Shown here piece after piece: positions 33,412 to 44,594 of a stretch of DNA of 64,000 bases. A program made the position numbers and the translations under genes. Source of the DNA: Tribonema minus (lineage: Eukaryota; Sar; Xanthophyceae; Tribonematales; Tribonemataceae). The DNA is taken from the NCBI GenBank assembly GCA_017506865.1, contig JAFCMP010000401.1, positions 682,001-746,000 on the forward strand, given 5' to 3'. The notes below the pieces were generated by a model. The model did no database searches. It worked only from the letters and a program-made list of their open reading frames with translations, and had not been told where the DNA came from. Every line of letters starts with the position of its first letter. Position 1 is the stretch's first letter.

Positions 33412-35274
33412 CGCAGCTGTAGTAGAGCGGCGGCGGCGCGGCGCCCGGCGCTGCTGCTGGGGCCGCACTGCTGCTGCACCAATGTACAGGTATGTGGAAC
33501 AAAATCAGGGAGAGAGAGTAGGCCCATTGCGCGCGCCGCCCCCCGTTTCGATGGTTGCACATGCCAGTGCCCGAACTCCTTGGCAGGGTCACACAATGGC
33601 ACTGCACTGGTGTGCAGATATCACGTACCATGTTCTGTGTTTTGAGTGCGTGCCTTTATTTCCTTGCGTTGCCTCACATTTGCGACTGCCCTGCTTGCGG
33701 CGTCCTGGCTGCTGGCTTTTGTTGCCCTTGCTGGGCATGATTTCGACGACATTTGACCCTCTGTGTCGGTGGTTATCACAGCTCAACATGTAAGTGCGAG
33801 GAAGAGCACTTGCTGAGCGCTGCCGCTGCTGCTGGCGGATGCCGGTTTCGACGGCGCATGCGGGTTCGGCGTCTGACCAGCAATGTGCTAGTTTTTTATA
33901 GCAGCAGCGGCAGGCACTGACTGGCGGCAGGCCCGCACGGAGTCAGGTTAGTGGACCCTGTTGCCACCGGTCGCGCACTGAGTGCCTGTTAGCGAGAGCT
34001 TGTAGTCATTGATTCGAATGTGTGAGCCGCGCATATGATGAATGCGTACGAGCATGGGCATCGCATGGGCATGAAAGATTTGTTTAGCATGCTACAGATT
34101 AAGTTGATGTTTGCGATATGTGTTTGGCACGGCTTTTGTGTTTTTATGATGCTTGCACACGCGCATAGCATTATAAGGCCACGAGCTATTTGTTTGGCTT
34201 GCTTGCTGTTGGCTCTAGCTTCGTGGCGCGATGCAGCCGCACGACTCAGGTGTGCAGTGAGGATGGTTCTTGCAAATTCACCTTGTCACCAGCATTCAGT
34301 CAGTCATAAGTGCGCATGAAGTATGCTGTGGAGATTCAGGTCAACTGGGCTAAGAGTTCTCATCATGATGAGACCGCAAGTCTGACAAACCATATATACC
34401 AAAGTCAATGTCAGCAGACAAAACACAAATCACGATATCAAACCTCAACGAATACGTTGACGTTGATGTTTTTCATGGCATCCGGGGGTGTTGAGGGTGC
34501 TTTTCACGATCTGAGGGCCACTCTGTGTCGACTGTTAAGACCCCAGGACATCCTGGGAATGTAACACTTGCTCACTATGTTGCAGCGTCACAAATGACCT
34601 GACAACGGCCGTCGCGTTCGGCCCCTCAGGAAATGTACTGAACCTGTGTGGCGGAGCGCTTCATACTGCATCAGTTTTGTGACAAAGTACTGACCCGTCC
34701 CTTGCTGCAACGGACAGTCCATCTACATGGGATGCCAGCAGTGCTCACGAGATGACTATGGTGTTGATTTGCGCACTTGGGAGCACTGCTTCTCGGCGCA
34801 ATCGAAGGGCACAACTTTCCGCCCCCCCCCCGCCGCCGCTCGGAGTCGTTTCCTAACTCATCGCAAGAGCAGCACGAAGGTGATCAGCTGAGGCTTCCTT
34901 CTGCTCAGGTGAGGCATGTTTATGGCTCCTCCTTGACGAGTGGTTGTGTCCGCTCTGATTGGCGCGCTGGTGCCAGGTGGACTGCTGAGGGGGAGGGAGT
35001 CGGTCTGCACGGCGTCATCAGTGGTCCGGCTGCTTGTGTGGCTTGACTGGTCAGTCATCGGGGATGGACTGCTTCTATGAGTAGGGACGGGCGATTTCTC
35101 CGCGAGCTGCCGCAACAGGCGCTGCTTTTTACCATATTCCTTGGTGTGCCAAGTGAGCAAAGCATTTAACGTTACAGCAATTTAATTATGCGCCTCTTCT
35201 TTCGCACTGGGTGTGCCACAGTTGCCGGCGCCTCTTTAAGCACCCTCACAGGCACCGCTGCGGCTGGCGCAGCC
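33412..35274. other. Intergenic, no supported gene
   Basis: From the protease stop to the Rab8-like start. 33840-34560 has a lower GC content than its surroundings. A C9 run lies at about 34822. No ORF here has a domain, coding-like composition or splice context. 35188-35274 could extend the Rab reading frame N-terminally by 29 residues but is taken as 5' UTR. Confidence 0.45.
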
Positions 35275-38200
35275 ATGGCGCGGCATGAGAGCCCTTTCGA
35301 TATGCAAATCAAGCTGCTGATGATAGGCGACAGCGGTGAGTACAGCCTCCTGTACCTTCTGTACCATACACCATGTGGTAGTGCACTCTGCGCCAGCGGC
35401 ATGCAGCTTTCTCTATTTCAATTTGTCGCTGTGGTCGCGCATGCAGCGGCGAAGTGCTTCATCAGCTGTGCTGCACCGACAGAGTCTGTGCGTCTGCGGC
35501 CAGGCCTGCCTCTTGGTACCTGGGCTTGTCAACCAATGGCATGCTTCTTTCTCGTCAGCGCAGTGCTGGCCAGTCCAACAGTGTTTAGCGACGTGTGCAG
35601 CGCTCCTCAATGACGCGGTGCACAAAGCATCACTGCACTCGTTAATACGCAGAGCGACGCAAACCATGTGATCATATCCATCACCCATACATATGTAGTG
35701 CCTACATGTTGTCATGCGCCTGACGATCGTTAGCACGCATGGCACAGCTCAGTCCGCGCTTGCGTGCGTATACGCATGCGCTGAGCGCTGACCATCGTTG
35801 AGCATTATCATCATCGGCAGGCTGCGGCAAAGTGGAGCCCGTGTTGGCCATTGCGTTGCCCCGCCGACGCGCCTTGAAGCTAAATGTCCACTTGCAGCCG
35901 TGTCCAACCTAACACACGTGCACCGGCCATGCCCGCCAGTTACTGGTCTGGAAGCGTTGCTTGACGCTAGTGCCGCTATGCCTGCATTTACTGTGGCGAG
36001 CACTGCCATATCAATACCATACCTAACTACACCCTAAATCGCCGCCTGGTGCGCTGCAACGGTGCCGTTCACACGTCGTCAACAGGGCCGCCGCAACTGA
36101 TTCTGCCTGTTGTTGCTGTAAACTGATTCTGCCTGCTGTTACGGCATTCGAGAGCGGCATGCTGCTGCTGCTGCTGCTGCACGTCTGGAATCAGAGGCCT
36201 TGGCTCTGCCCTCGTTCCCTGGCCTCCCGCGCTCGCCGTCTTGCATAGCAGCACTATAACTGACGGTTCTGCTGCCGCTGCTGCCGCGCCGTCGCCGCTG
36301 CCGCCGCCAGGCGTCGGCAAGACGTGCCTGCTGCTGCGGTACGCGAGCGACCACTTCTCGCAGACGTTCATCACGACCATCGGCATTGACTTCAAGATCA
36401 AGAACATTGAGCTCGACACGAAGCGCGTCAAGCTGCAGATCTGGGACACGGCGGGGCAGGAGCGGTTCCGCACCATCACGACGTCGTACTTCCGGGGCGC
36501 GCAGGGCATTCTACTGGTCTACGACGTCACGGACAAGAAGTCGTTCCAGTCGATACGGAACTGGGTCGCGCAGATCCAACAGGTGCGCGCGCGCCGCCAC
36601 CGCCGCCGAGCGCTGTTGCTGACGCGTAGTGAGCGCCGCTGAGGCGTGCTGCCTCGTGTACAATGCTACGGACCGGGAAGTCGTTTCAGTCGATACGTGG
36701 TGTCTGGGCGTCGCACAAGTGCCTGTTGCATCACAGAGTTGAAGTGCGCCTGTGTCGCACACAGCTGGGAGTGCTGCAGGCACACAGCGCAATGGAGGAG
36801 GGTTTTCTTTTTTAGTCCAAGGACTGGGTGGCGACCGCCACAATTGTCCAGCACGGTTCAACTTTGAAGTTGATCTTGAGATTCCGGCCTGCGAGCAGAG
36901 CAGGGGTTATGCTGTGACGGACGGGTGCTGTTCTGAGTTCATCTAGTGCTGAAGCTGCCGGCACAGCTGCAGTGGTTCCATAATGGTTGCAACCGGTCCG
37001 CACATGTGCACGCCTCACGCATCACGCGCGGCCTTCCTGAGCATATACCCTGAGGCCGGGCCAAAAGCAGCAGTGCCATGAGATGTTGTGAGGCCGATGT
37101 TCGTGGCAGCATGTGCGGCAAGTGTAGACAGTAGCGGTAGCTGCAAGAGGGTGCACCGCTCGTGGGCCCCTTTTCTTCCTGTTGAAGTTGCATGCAGCTC
37201 CGGCAGCTTGACTACATTGTGCATCATCTGACCTCATACTTCAACTTTGTACCTTGAAACGGCCGACTCTCTGATCTTGTACTTCAACTCTGTTACTGCG
37301 TAACCGCCGCTCCTCGCGCAGCACGCGGACGTGCACGTGAACAAGATCCTCATCGGCAACAAGTGCGACATTGACAACGAGAGGGAGGTGAGCACGGAGG
37401 AGGGCGCGCAGCTGGCGGCGGAGTACGGCATACAGTTCTTCGAGACGTCCGCCAAGAACGACATCAACGTCGAGAAGGGGTGAGTGCGCGCGCACAATGG
37501 CTTGACTGCGCTGGCTGTGTTTGCAACTCTGCTGTGCCGCGCGGGGCCATGAAATCATTAGAGTTAGGTGAGGGTTAGGGCAGTACGGCATACGGTTCTC
37601 TGAGACGTCCGCCAAGAACGACGTCAACGCCGAGAAGGGGCGAGTGCGCGCACATGTGATGGAGCGGCTGCGCTACTGGTTCGTTCTCGCAACAGTACCG
37701 GTGCCGGTGCGAAGCGTGCCGCAGAACTGAGCGTTGTCGTGTTTGACGCCATCGATGGACATTGAGAAGGGGCCGGCGGGTGGATGCGCTGGGACGCTGT
37801 GTTGAAGCACAGGGTGTGCTTGCATCACAGTTGTGAAGAACGATGTCGGCGTCGCGATCAGGTGAGCGCCAGAGCGACACGCGATGCGGAATGCACCGCG
37901 CCCTGTTGCGCGTTTGCGGTTCGGTCTGACGCTTCCACGATTATCCGTCGATGATGTGCAGCGGCGGTTGCACGCACAGCTAGAGCCAGCGGAGAGTCAC
38001 ATATTGGCGCAGCAACTGCCTGAGCAACTCATGGCGTGTGTGTGAGTTGCGCGCGCGTTGTGGCCCGCGTTTGCCTGCGCAGGCGATGGCTGCCTCCATC
38101 AGTGTGCGCCTGCCACCGTCGCGCAGGCGGGCGCTGTGTGCCTTTTGTTAGGGTTAGGGTTAGCCTCAGGGCAGTTCGAAACCTCACCTGCGCAGACAGT

Positions 38201-38819
38201 CAGATATCGTGCTTGTGCATGGCTTTCATGTTTGGCGCACTCGTGACTGCCCTGCGAGCCAAGTTCGTCAGAATCAATGCAGCTACTGTAGCCCTTTCAA
38301 CTTTCAGAAATATCAACGGCCGCTGCATGTAAGCCTGTGCGCGTTTCCCCCCCGCAACAAGCACTCAGTCTCCTGTTGGCCCAACCTCAATGGTTACCTC
38401 ATTGAGTAAGTTTTTCACCCTGTGCCAAGAACGTTGCACTTTACACGTCCAATCTCGGTACGTCTTACCCATTCAATGCCGGTACGTTTGGTTCTGTCAC
38501 ATGTTGCACTGAAATGCACCTCTCTTTAACCTGCAAGCACTCGTAAATGCCAGCTCTGCTCCGAACCCCTTCTTCCTACCCTTCTTGATAGATGGAAACG
38601 CAACGCTTGATTCCGATCTCAATAACTTTCCGCTACTTGGTAACCGAGTTGCCCCCCCCCCCCCCCCCCCCCCCGCCCCCGGCGCGCAGCTTCATCACGG
38701 TCGCGCGGGAGGTCAAGAACCGCCTCATGGCGGACGGCGGCAGCCAAGGGGCGCGCACGCAGGGCAACGTCGCGCTCAGCGCGCCGGCCAAGGGCGGCAA
38801 GAAGTCGAGCTGCTGCTGA
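35275..38819 (+). CDS. RAB8: Rab8-like small GTPase
   Basis: Rab8 family GTPases direct exocytic and ciliary vesicle traffic. Four exons, 35275-35335, 36311-36582, 37322-37479 and 38690-38819, give 206 residues, the normal Rab length. Seen in order: GDSGVGKT (P-loop, split by intron 1), [12 protein letters not shown] (switch I, Rab8/Rab1 signature), [20 protein letters not shown] (switch II), GNKCDID (guanine base), ETSAKN, and a C-terminal KKSSCC for double geranylgeranylation. The IGIDFKI string and [20 protein letters not shown] favour Rab8 over Rab1. Introns 2 and 3 carry echoes of exon 2 and exon 3 ends. The last intron ends in a ~22-base C run just before the acceptor. Confidence 0.96.
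36655..36725 (+). repeat. Echo of the Rab8 exon 2 end
   Basis: CTACGGACCGGGAAGTCGTT followed by TCAGTCGATACG copies GTCACGGACAAGAAGTCGTT...TCGATACG of the exon 2 end (36516-36588). It lies ~70 bases inside intron 2, with the donor-like end altered to CACAAGTGCC. Confidence 0.8.
37560..37865 (+). repeat. Echoes of the Rab8 exon 3 end, with a telomeric tract
   Basis: After a GTTAGGTGAGGGTTAGGG tract (37561-37580), 37581-37655 repeats the exon 3 end almost base for base (GAGACGTCCGCCAAGAACGA, then GTCAACGCCGAGAAGGGG), the donor GTGAGTGCG becoming CGAGTGCG. Weaker copies follow at about 37752-37775 (GACATTGAGAAGGGG) and 37834-37865 (GTGAAGAACGATGTCGGCGT). Confidence 0.85.
38148..38163 (+). repeat. 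Telomeric repeat in Rab8 intron 3
   Basis: TTAGGGTTAGGGTTAG, two and a half perfect units. Confidence 0.8.
38652..38689 (+). other. Poly-C tract at the last Rab8 acceptor
   Basis: About 22 C, then GCCCCCGGCGCGCAG, immediately precede exon 4. The C run is the polypyrimidine tract and may be unstable in length. Confidence 0.7.
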
Positions 38820-39818
38820 TGGAAGTGACGCCACCGCCGCCGCTGCCGCCGCCGCCGCCGGCCCCCTTCGTACATAAGTAAATCCGCACAGCGACGGCGG
38901 CGACGGCGCGCGAGCGTCCCCGCCCCCCTCCCCCCTGCGTGCGGCGGCGGCGGCGGGCGCGTGTGCAGCGGGACGGGAGGGGAGGGGGGAGGGAGGGGGG
39001 GTCGAATCGCGGGCGCACGCTCAGCCCAGCGGCGCCGCGCGCGGTGTGTGCAGACGCGATTTCCCGCTCTGTGGGCCTTGAAGTTTGGGGACTGCGTCCG
39101 GCAGGAGGAGGAGCTGACACGGCGGGCCTTGGAGCAGTGAACAGCTGATTCGGTTCCCCTCCCCCTCCCCCCCCCCCCCCCCAGGTTGTGTTTGAGCAGC
39201 GCGCTTGGTGCTGCGAGGCGATGCACGGTGGTGGGGGATGGGGGGGGGGGGGGGTGGGGGGGGTCCAGCGGTATGTGTGCATATTTTTCTCGCGCGTCGT
39301 CCCTCCAACGTCTTCAAAGGTTCATATAATCTTTTTGACCCGGTGCCGAAGTGTGAGCGGAGCTGGGCTGCGGTGTTTTTTTGCGCCTGTGATCATTCTG
39401 TGGCACCGGTTCCTGTGTGCTTGGATAATTGTGAGCCTGATGATGCATATCATAAATCCTCGTTTGCGGCAAACGTCAATACAGTTTGGAGACCATGATG
39501 TATACGCGCACAGCCTGTCTGAGACAATGGGCAGATATTTACCTTGCGCTGGGAGGATGCCGAGATCGACATCAGTACAAACACACATGCAAAATAAAGA
39601 CCAATGCACAATCTGTGCGCACCTTGAGGCCAATAGGGCTCGACACTTAAGCGCAAGGCACATGTCGTTTCGCGTTTAGGTATAAGGATGTTAGGCACGT
39701 GTCGCGGTCGGAAACTCCACGTTGAAAAACAGTTCTGATCAACTTCAAGCCTGAAGCTCTGACCTGTTTATTTTTCACTCGCTGCAGCAGCTGTTTTCCT
39801 CGCACCTACTCAGCTCTC
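38820..39818. other. Intergenic, homopolymer-rich
   Basis: The first 450 bases are GC-rich, with a C run at 39168-39182 and G runs at 39241-39270. 39320-39800 has a lower GC content. No supported gene; a 163-codon ORF at 39188-39679 starts in the G-rich run and has no domain. Confidence 0.5.
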
Positions 39819-41682
39819 ATGAAGGCCCAGCAGGCGTGCGTGCTCGCTGCAATGGTGGCTGGCGCCAGCGCCTTCGCACCAGCAACCAGCATGCGCCCCG
39901 TGCAGAGCAGAGCAGCAGGCACAAACACCAGGATGCTGCCCATGGGCACTATTGCTGAGCTCAGCAACATCATCACCGCTGTGGCAGACGAGGCTGATGA
40001 TCTGAACTACGGGAGCGTTGCTGCACCAGGGTGGGTGCTGCCAGTCGGTGAGTGCAACGCGGAGGACATGGGATTTTGGATACGTTTTTGGGCCGTGTTC
40101 AACAACCGACCACGGGAGCTGTGCTGTGCGCTCCAGTGTGCTTTACCGCTCATGACCGCTTTCAAATTGCCTGAGCAGCTCAAGCTGATGTCGACACATG
40201 CCACAGCAATGCAGTTCATATTGCCCTTGCTTGCCGTGAATTCATCGCGACAGAGCTCCTGGATCCTCGTCAGGCGATATTTGGAGCACATGTTTAATGA
40301 GCATGAGTAGAACAAACGTGATTAATCATACGCCGCTTAGTCTCGGGGCATTGGTGCCATGAAGTGCCCTGCAACATGCTCATTCAAACAGGGAACCCAA
40401 CAGAGCTAACCCGACGCTGTCGATACATTGGTGGAGCCTCCTGCAAACACACATACCGTCATGTGCCTAATAAGGCCGACCGGACCAACTATAAGCATCG
40501 CGAAATAAAGCACTCGGACACTGCTTTAGGATCACACGAAAAAAGCACCAGGCCTACTTAGGACAGAGCATCAGCAGCACCCCAAATGAGCACACATTGA
40601 TCATCCATGACCGCGATGTGTCTTCACCGCAACAGTTTCGGCACAAAATTCAACTTCCAGGTGAAGTTGGTTTGGGAAACGAGACACCGGTGTGTTGTAA
40701 CGGTGAAGGCCATCAGTGTGCCGCTGCAAATAAACCGTGCACCAGTATTAGTACAATCGTGAGCATGGCAGTCGCCATCTGCTGTGCCTGCTATGGCGTT
40801 CCGGTTCATTGACTTGACCGCGCGAGCCCACAATCGGGCCAGGCAACAATAAGGTCGACACGCAAATTGTGCCACCAGGCCTAATTGGGAATGCCAAAAA
40901 AACTACCCAGGCACAATTAGGATCACTGCCCAGAACGCCTCAAATGTTGGTCCGGTCCTCCTGAATAGGCACATGACGGTATATCTATTGTCAGCCTCTG
41001 GTATCAGAAGTGGGTCAAACAGCCCATTACTCATGCACACTACAGCAAACCTCCATCAATGCAAAACACTTTTGATGTAAGCTTCTGTCCTGCAAGCGGG
41101 AGTGCCGCGCAGTGTGCGGGAAAGCGCACTGTGTTTTTTTTGTGACTTAGCCACAGCAGCAGTTAAACCAGTCCTGGCAGCACTTCACTGCCCCTTTGGT
41201 GGAGCCAGGCACAGCGGTTGGTGGGCGCATACCTTTAGTCCCCACGCCATACAGTGCATTGCTCCTGCAGTGGCGCTTCTTGCGGCACTGCCAACTGATG
41301 AGCACTGTGCGCTCCGTGCGCGCTGCTCAGTAGTTGAAAGCTCTGTATACCTCAATTTCAGGTGACTTTCCTTAATTGTCCCACGGGCCAGTGCGAGCTC
41401 CACTCACAGCACTCATTATGGGGACAGGAGAGGATACGCTGCGATCATAGGGCACAACTCACATTTAGTCGAAAAATATCTGCAGGTCAAAGCACCTCGT
41501 CGTCCACAGCGCTGGCTGAATGTGGCAGCCTCTCTCTCCCCCGCGTGAACTTGAACTTACCTTCCGCAGGCGCCCTGGTGGTGGTCGCCACGGCCCTCAT
41601 CCCCATTCTGCTCAAGCCCGGCGACGACGCGGCGCGCGACATGCAGCAGCGCGACAAGGACCTCTGGGACAAGAGGGACTAA
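39819..41682 (+). CDS. Plastid-targeted single-TM protein with ASAFAP presequence
   Basis: Exons 39819-40047 and 41570-41682 join in phase 1 to 113 residues. Residues 1-20 form a signal peptide ending GASAFAPAT; the Phe after ASA is the hallmark of bipartite presequences that carry nuclear-encoded proteins into complex red plastids. A short Arg/Thr-rich transit-like stretch follows. The mature part has DEADDLNYG, one hydrophobic helix (GWVLPVGALVVVATALIPIL) and a charged tail (GDDAARDMQQRDKDLWDKRD). Size and layout suggest a small thylakoid protein, perhaps a photosystem-associated subunit, but I cannot name it. The 1522-base intron is large here. Retaining it would give a 163-residue protein ending at 40310, so alternative forms are possible. 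Confidence 0.8.
40048..41569 (+). other. Long intron of the plastid-protein gene
   Basis: Lower GC than flanking DNA, with no exon echoes found. The exon 1 frame stays open for 87 codons past the donor. It contains AATAAAG (40504) and other AATAAA-like strings and short inverted repeats around 40880-40915. No element or embedded gene is recognised. Confidence 0.45.
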
Positions 41683-42570
41683 CTTCAACTTCAACAGCAA
41701 AGTGCGCCCTGGGAGCGTCACTGGAGACGGCGTCGCTCGGAGGGGACGGGAGGGCGCGGAGCGGGGACGGCTTTGTGTGCAAGCTTGTCGGCGCAGCACT
41801 GCTGCGCAGTATCAAAAGTAGGAGCCATATACGACCACAGCCGCCACGTAGACACAAAAATACCAGAAGCGGCCGGCCGCGGCGGCGGCTCGGCCGCACA
41901 CACGAGATGCGGATACAGCTTAATTATTGACCAGAAGCTCGATCATAAAGAATGAATCAGAGGCTGCAATGCTCTTGATTTTGTGTGTTGTTTGTGTTGC
42001 GGGATGGGGCAACGGCTTCACCATCCGCTGCTGCTGCTGTCAATATGTGTGCGGTGGCTGTTAAGCTCTGCGGATCCGTCAACAACTCACATGCCCCTCA
42101 TTATTTACAATTCTATGACCAGATTGAAGGCTTCCAGGTTATATAGCGACTATGATGCCTGTTGGTAACTTGTGCGCTGTTACATTGCAGCAGCGCTGAT
42201 GGCAGTGAAGGTGCGCTGTACACATGTGCGCCTATGCAAAGTAGCTTCACGAGGAATACTGCACACACAGTGAAGCAGGCACTCCTGCAATTGTCCTAGT
42301 TTGACATTTTGAAATTCCTGATGGACTGCTGCAGTTGTCCATCACGAACAACACAAGCTGCACACGATACTTAGTATAGCAGGAGACTTGCACTCATGTT
42401 TGTCTGAAGTTTTAAACAATATTTCTTCTCTCTGAACGTCGACGACAAAATGCCACGTGGAGTGTTGCGTACGTATATGTACGTTTGCTACGCCAAATCG
42501 AACGACGCTGCAGCCTAAAGCGAGAGAGACGTAAAGACGGGAGCGGATACGGGCGCAAACAGCTGTTTGT
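41683..42570. other. Intergenic, no supported gene
   Basis: It starts with AACTTCAACTTCAAC one base after the stop codon. The first 220 bases are GC-rich; the remainder is closer to 45% GC. Probable 3' UTR of the plastid-protein gene and promoter of the TFIIS-like gene. Confidence 0.45.
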
Positions 42571-44082
42571 ATGTCGGTCGACGACAGCTCATTGGGTGCA
42601 AGCGCCTACGACAGTGAAGAACTGCCCGAAGACCTGCTAGACTTCCACGAAGAATTGGAGAGGTGAGTTTCAAGCAAGCTAGGCACAATGCGCGTGCGGA
42701 TTAAAGCTTTGTAAACAATTTAGGACGCATTCTCTTGAACACGCTTTGCCGCCTGGGTGTGTGTCGCGTGTGCCGCCGCTGCTCACTCCACTTCAACAGC
42801 CGACAGAGCCCGGTGTGTTTCGCGACGCAGCGATGACTCAGCGGAGCAGGCTCTTGTTTTCATTGAAACTCATGCTGCGGTAGATACTGAAGCGCTTGCG
42901 ACCAGCACTATCGCGGTGTGCCCATTTTTGAGCTCCCAGGGAGTAATGACACACAGTCATCAGAGACCCAACTTCAACAATGACGCCGAGTGCATCACGC
43001 GCACACCAACACCGCATTGAAAACTGCTGCCATTTCTCTGCAGCTGGGACGGTGACGACGCTACAACGAATCCGCCGCCTGCATACCCGGCGGCATGCAG
43101 CTGCGGCGGCGTCAGCAGCGCCACCCCAGCCAGCCGCAAGCGCGTGAGACCGGAAGCCGACTCTCTCACTGCCAGCATGCAAGCAGAAGCCGTGCCATCG
43201 CCACCAACAGCACCTGCGCTGCCGCCACAAGCGCGTTATTATGGCCCGTCGCTGTGCGAACTGCCGGCGCTGGCGCTGGACGCGGTGGCCGCCTACGTGA
43301 GCCTGCCGCGCGCCACCTGCCGCGCCGTCCTCGCCGCCGCGGAGAAGGCGAGCCGCGCAAAGGTGCGCGCGTCGCTGCTCGCGGCGCTCTCGCTGCCGTG
43401 CGACGGCGACGATGACGCCTGCGGCAGCGACACGGACCAGGACGAGTCCTCGGGCGACAGCCGCAAGCTGAGTGACAGCTTCAGCGTCCGAACCGGCAGC
43501 TGCAAACGCCACCGCAGCGGCGGCGACAGCAGCAGCTTCACGCAATACTTGAGTAGCGGCAGTGGGGGCGGCGGAGGCAGTACGAAAGCCAGTTTCGGCG
43601 GCAACGCGGCCGCGGCGGCGGCGCTGGAGGCGGAGGTGGCGGCAGCAGCGGCCGCGGCAGCGGCAAGCGCGACCGGCGCAGTGGAGACGGAGCTGCACGA
43701 GCTGTGCGGCCGCTGCACGGGGCGACGCTACAAGCTCAAGGCGCGTGAACTCGTGCTGAACCTGCGGCGGAACGCGGCGCTGCGCGAGGGCGCGCTGCGC
43801 GGCGGCGTCGCGGCGGCGCGGCGCCTTGTGCGCATGGGCGCGCGCGAGCTCGCGTGCGCGGCGCTGCAGCGGGCGCGCAGCGCCACCGTCGCGCGGCACA
43901 TGGCGGGCATCACGCGCCCCGAGCACGACATGCGCGTCTCGCACACGGTGACGGATCGCTTCGAGTGCGGCGACTGCGGCTATGGGATGACGCAGTACGG
44001 CGTGTGCCGCCGCAAGCAGCAGGTCGACAGGGTGCGCGTCGTCGTGCAGTGCCTGCGGTGCCGCATCGTGTGGGAGTTATAG
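42571..44082 (+). CDS. TFIIS-like transcription elongation protein
   Basis: Exons 42571-42662 and 43044-44082 join in phase 2 to 376 residues. TFIIS rescues backtracked RNA polymerase II by stimulating transcript cleavage. Residues ~245-320 match TFIIS domain II (ELVLNLRRNAALREG, RLVRMGARELACAALQRARS). The C-terminus is a zinc ribbon with Cys339, Cys342, Cys367 and Cys370 in the TFIIS spacing C-x2-C-x24-C-x2-C, ending WEL. The loop that in TFIIS carries the catalytic Asp-Glu (RSADEP) reads KQQVDR here, so the acidic pair is not conserved. The N-terminal half is acidic (DSEELPEDLLDFHEELE) then disordered, with no LW domain. It may bind Pol II without stimulating cleavage, or be a related ribbon protein of another polymerase. 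Confidence 0.82.
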
Positions 44083-44594
44083 CGTTGTGTCTTTATGTGT
44101 TTGTATGTGTACATGTGTATATATGGAGGGGGTGGCGCTGGCGTGCCCGGGAGCATGTGTGCTGTGGCTTTGCTGCTTGCGTGCTGCTGCTGCGCTGCTG
44201 CCTGAGGTCTGCTGCTTGCCAAGCTGGTACTCAGCTGCAAAACTCAACTTTTCCACATGCAGCTGATGGCGTACAAAGCGTAACAAACAGTACTTCAGCT
44301 GTACTTTGACTCTTGAAATCTGATGACTAATGTCACTCGTCCTTCGACCTTCCCTCTGTCCCCTACAACGTCAACTTCAACTTGAACGTTGGTTGAAGTG
44401 TTGGTGATCCATGCCGCAGCGCTAGCAGACCTTTCCACGTGTTATTGCTGGGTACCGACTCATCTCACGAGCAGCTATGCAGGTGTCGGCAGGCGCGAGA
44501 AGTACTGCATCACAGCAGCAACTGCAAATATCAGGTTGAAAACGCAACACACACACGTGTTCGACAAGCCAGAGCAGAACTGGGACGCGAGCGC
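44083..44594. other. Short intergenic region
   Basis: Holds the 3' end of the TFIIS-like gene and the promoter of the PH-domain gene. It includes a GTGT-rich stretch at 44093-44122 and a GAAGTT/AACTTC hexamer run at 44371-44398. Nothing else seen. Confidence 0.45.
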
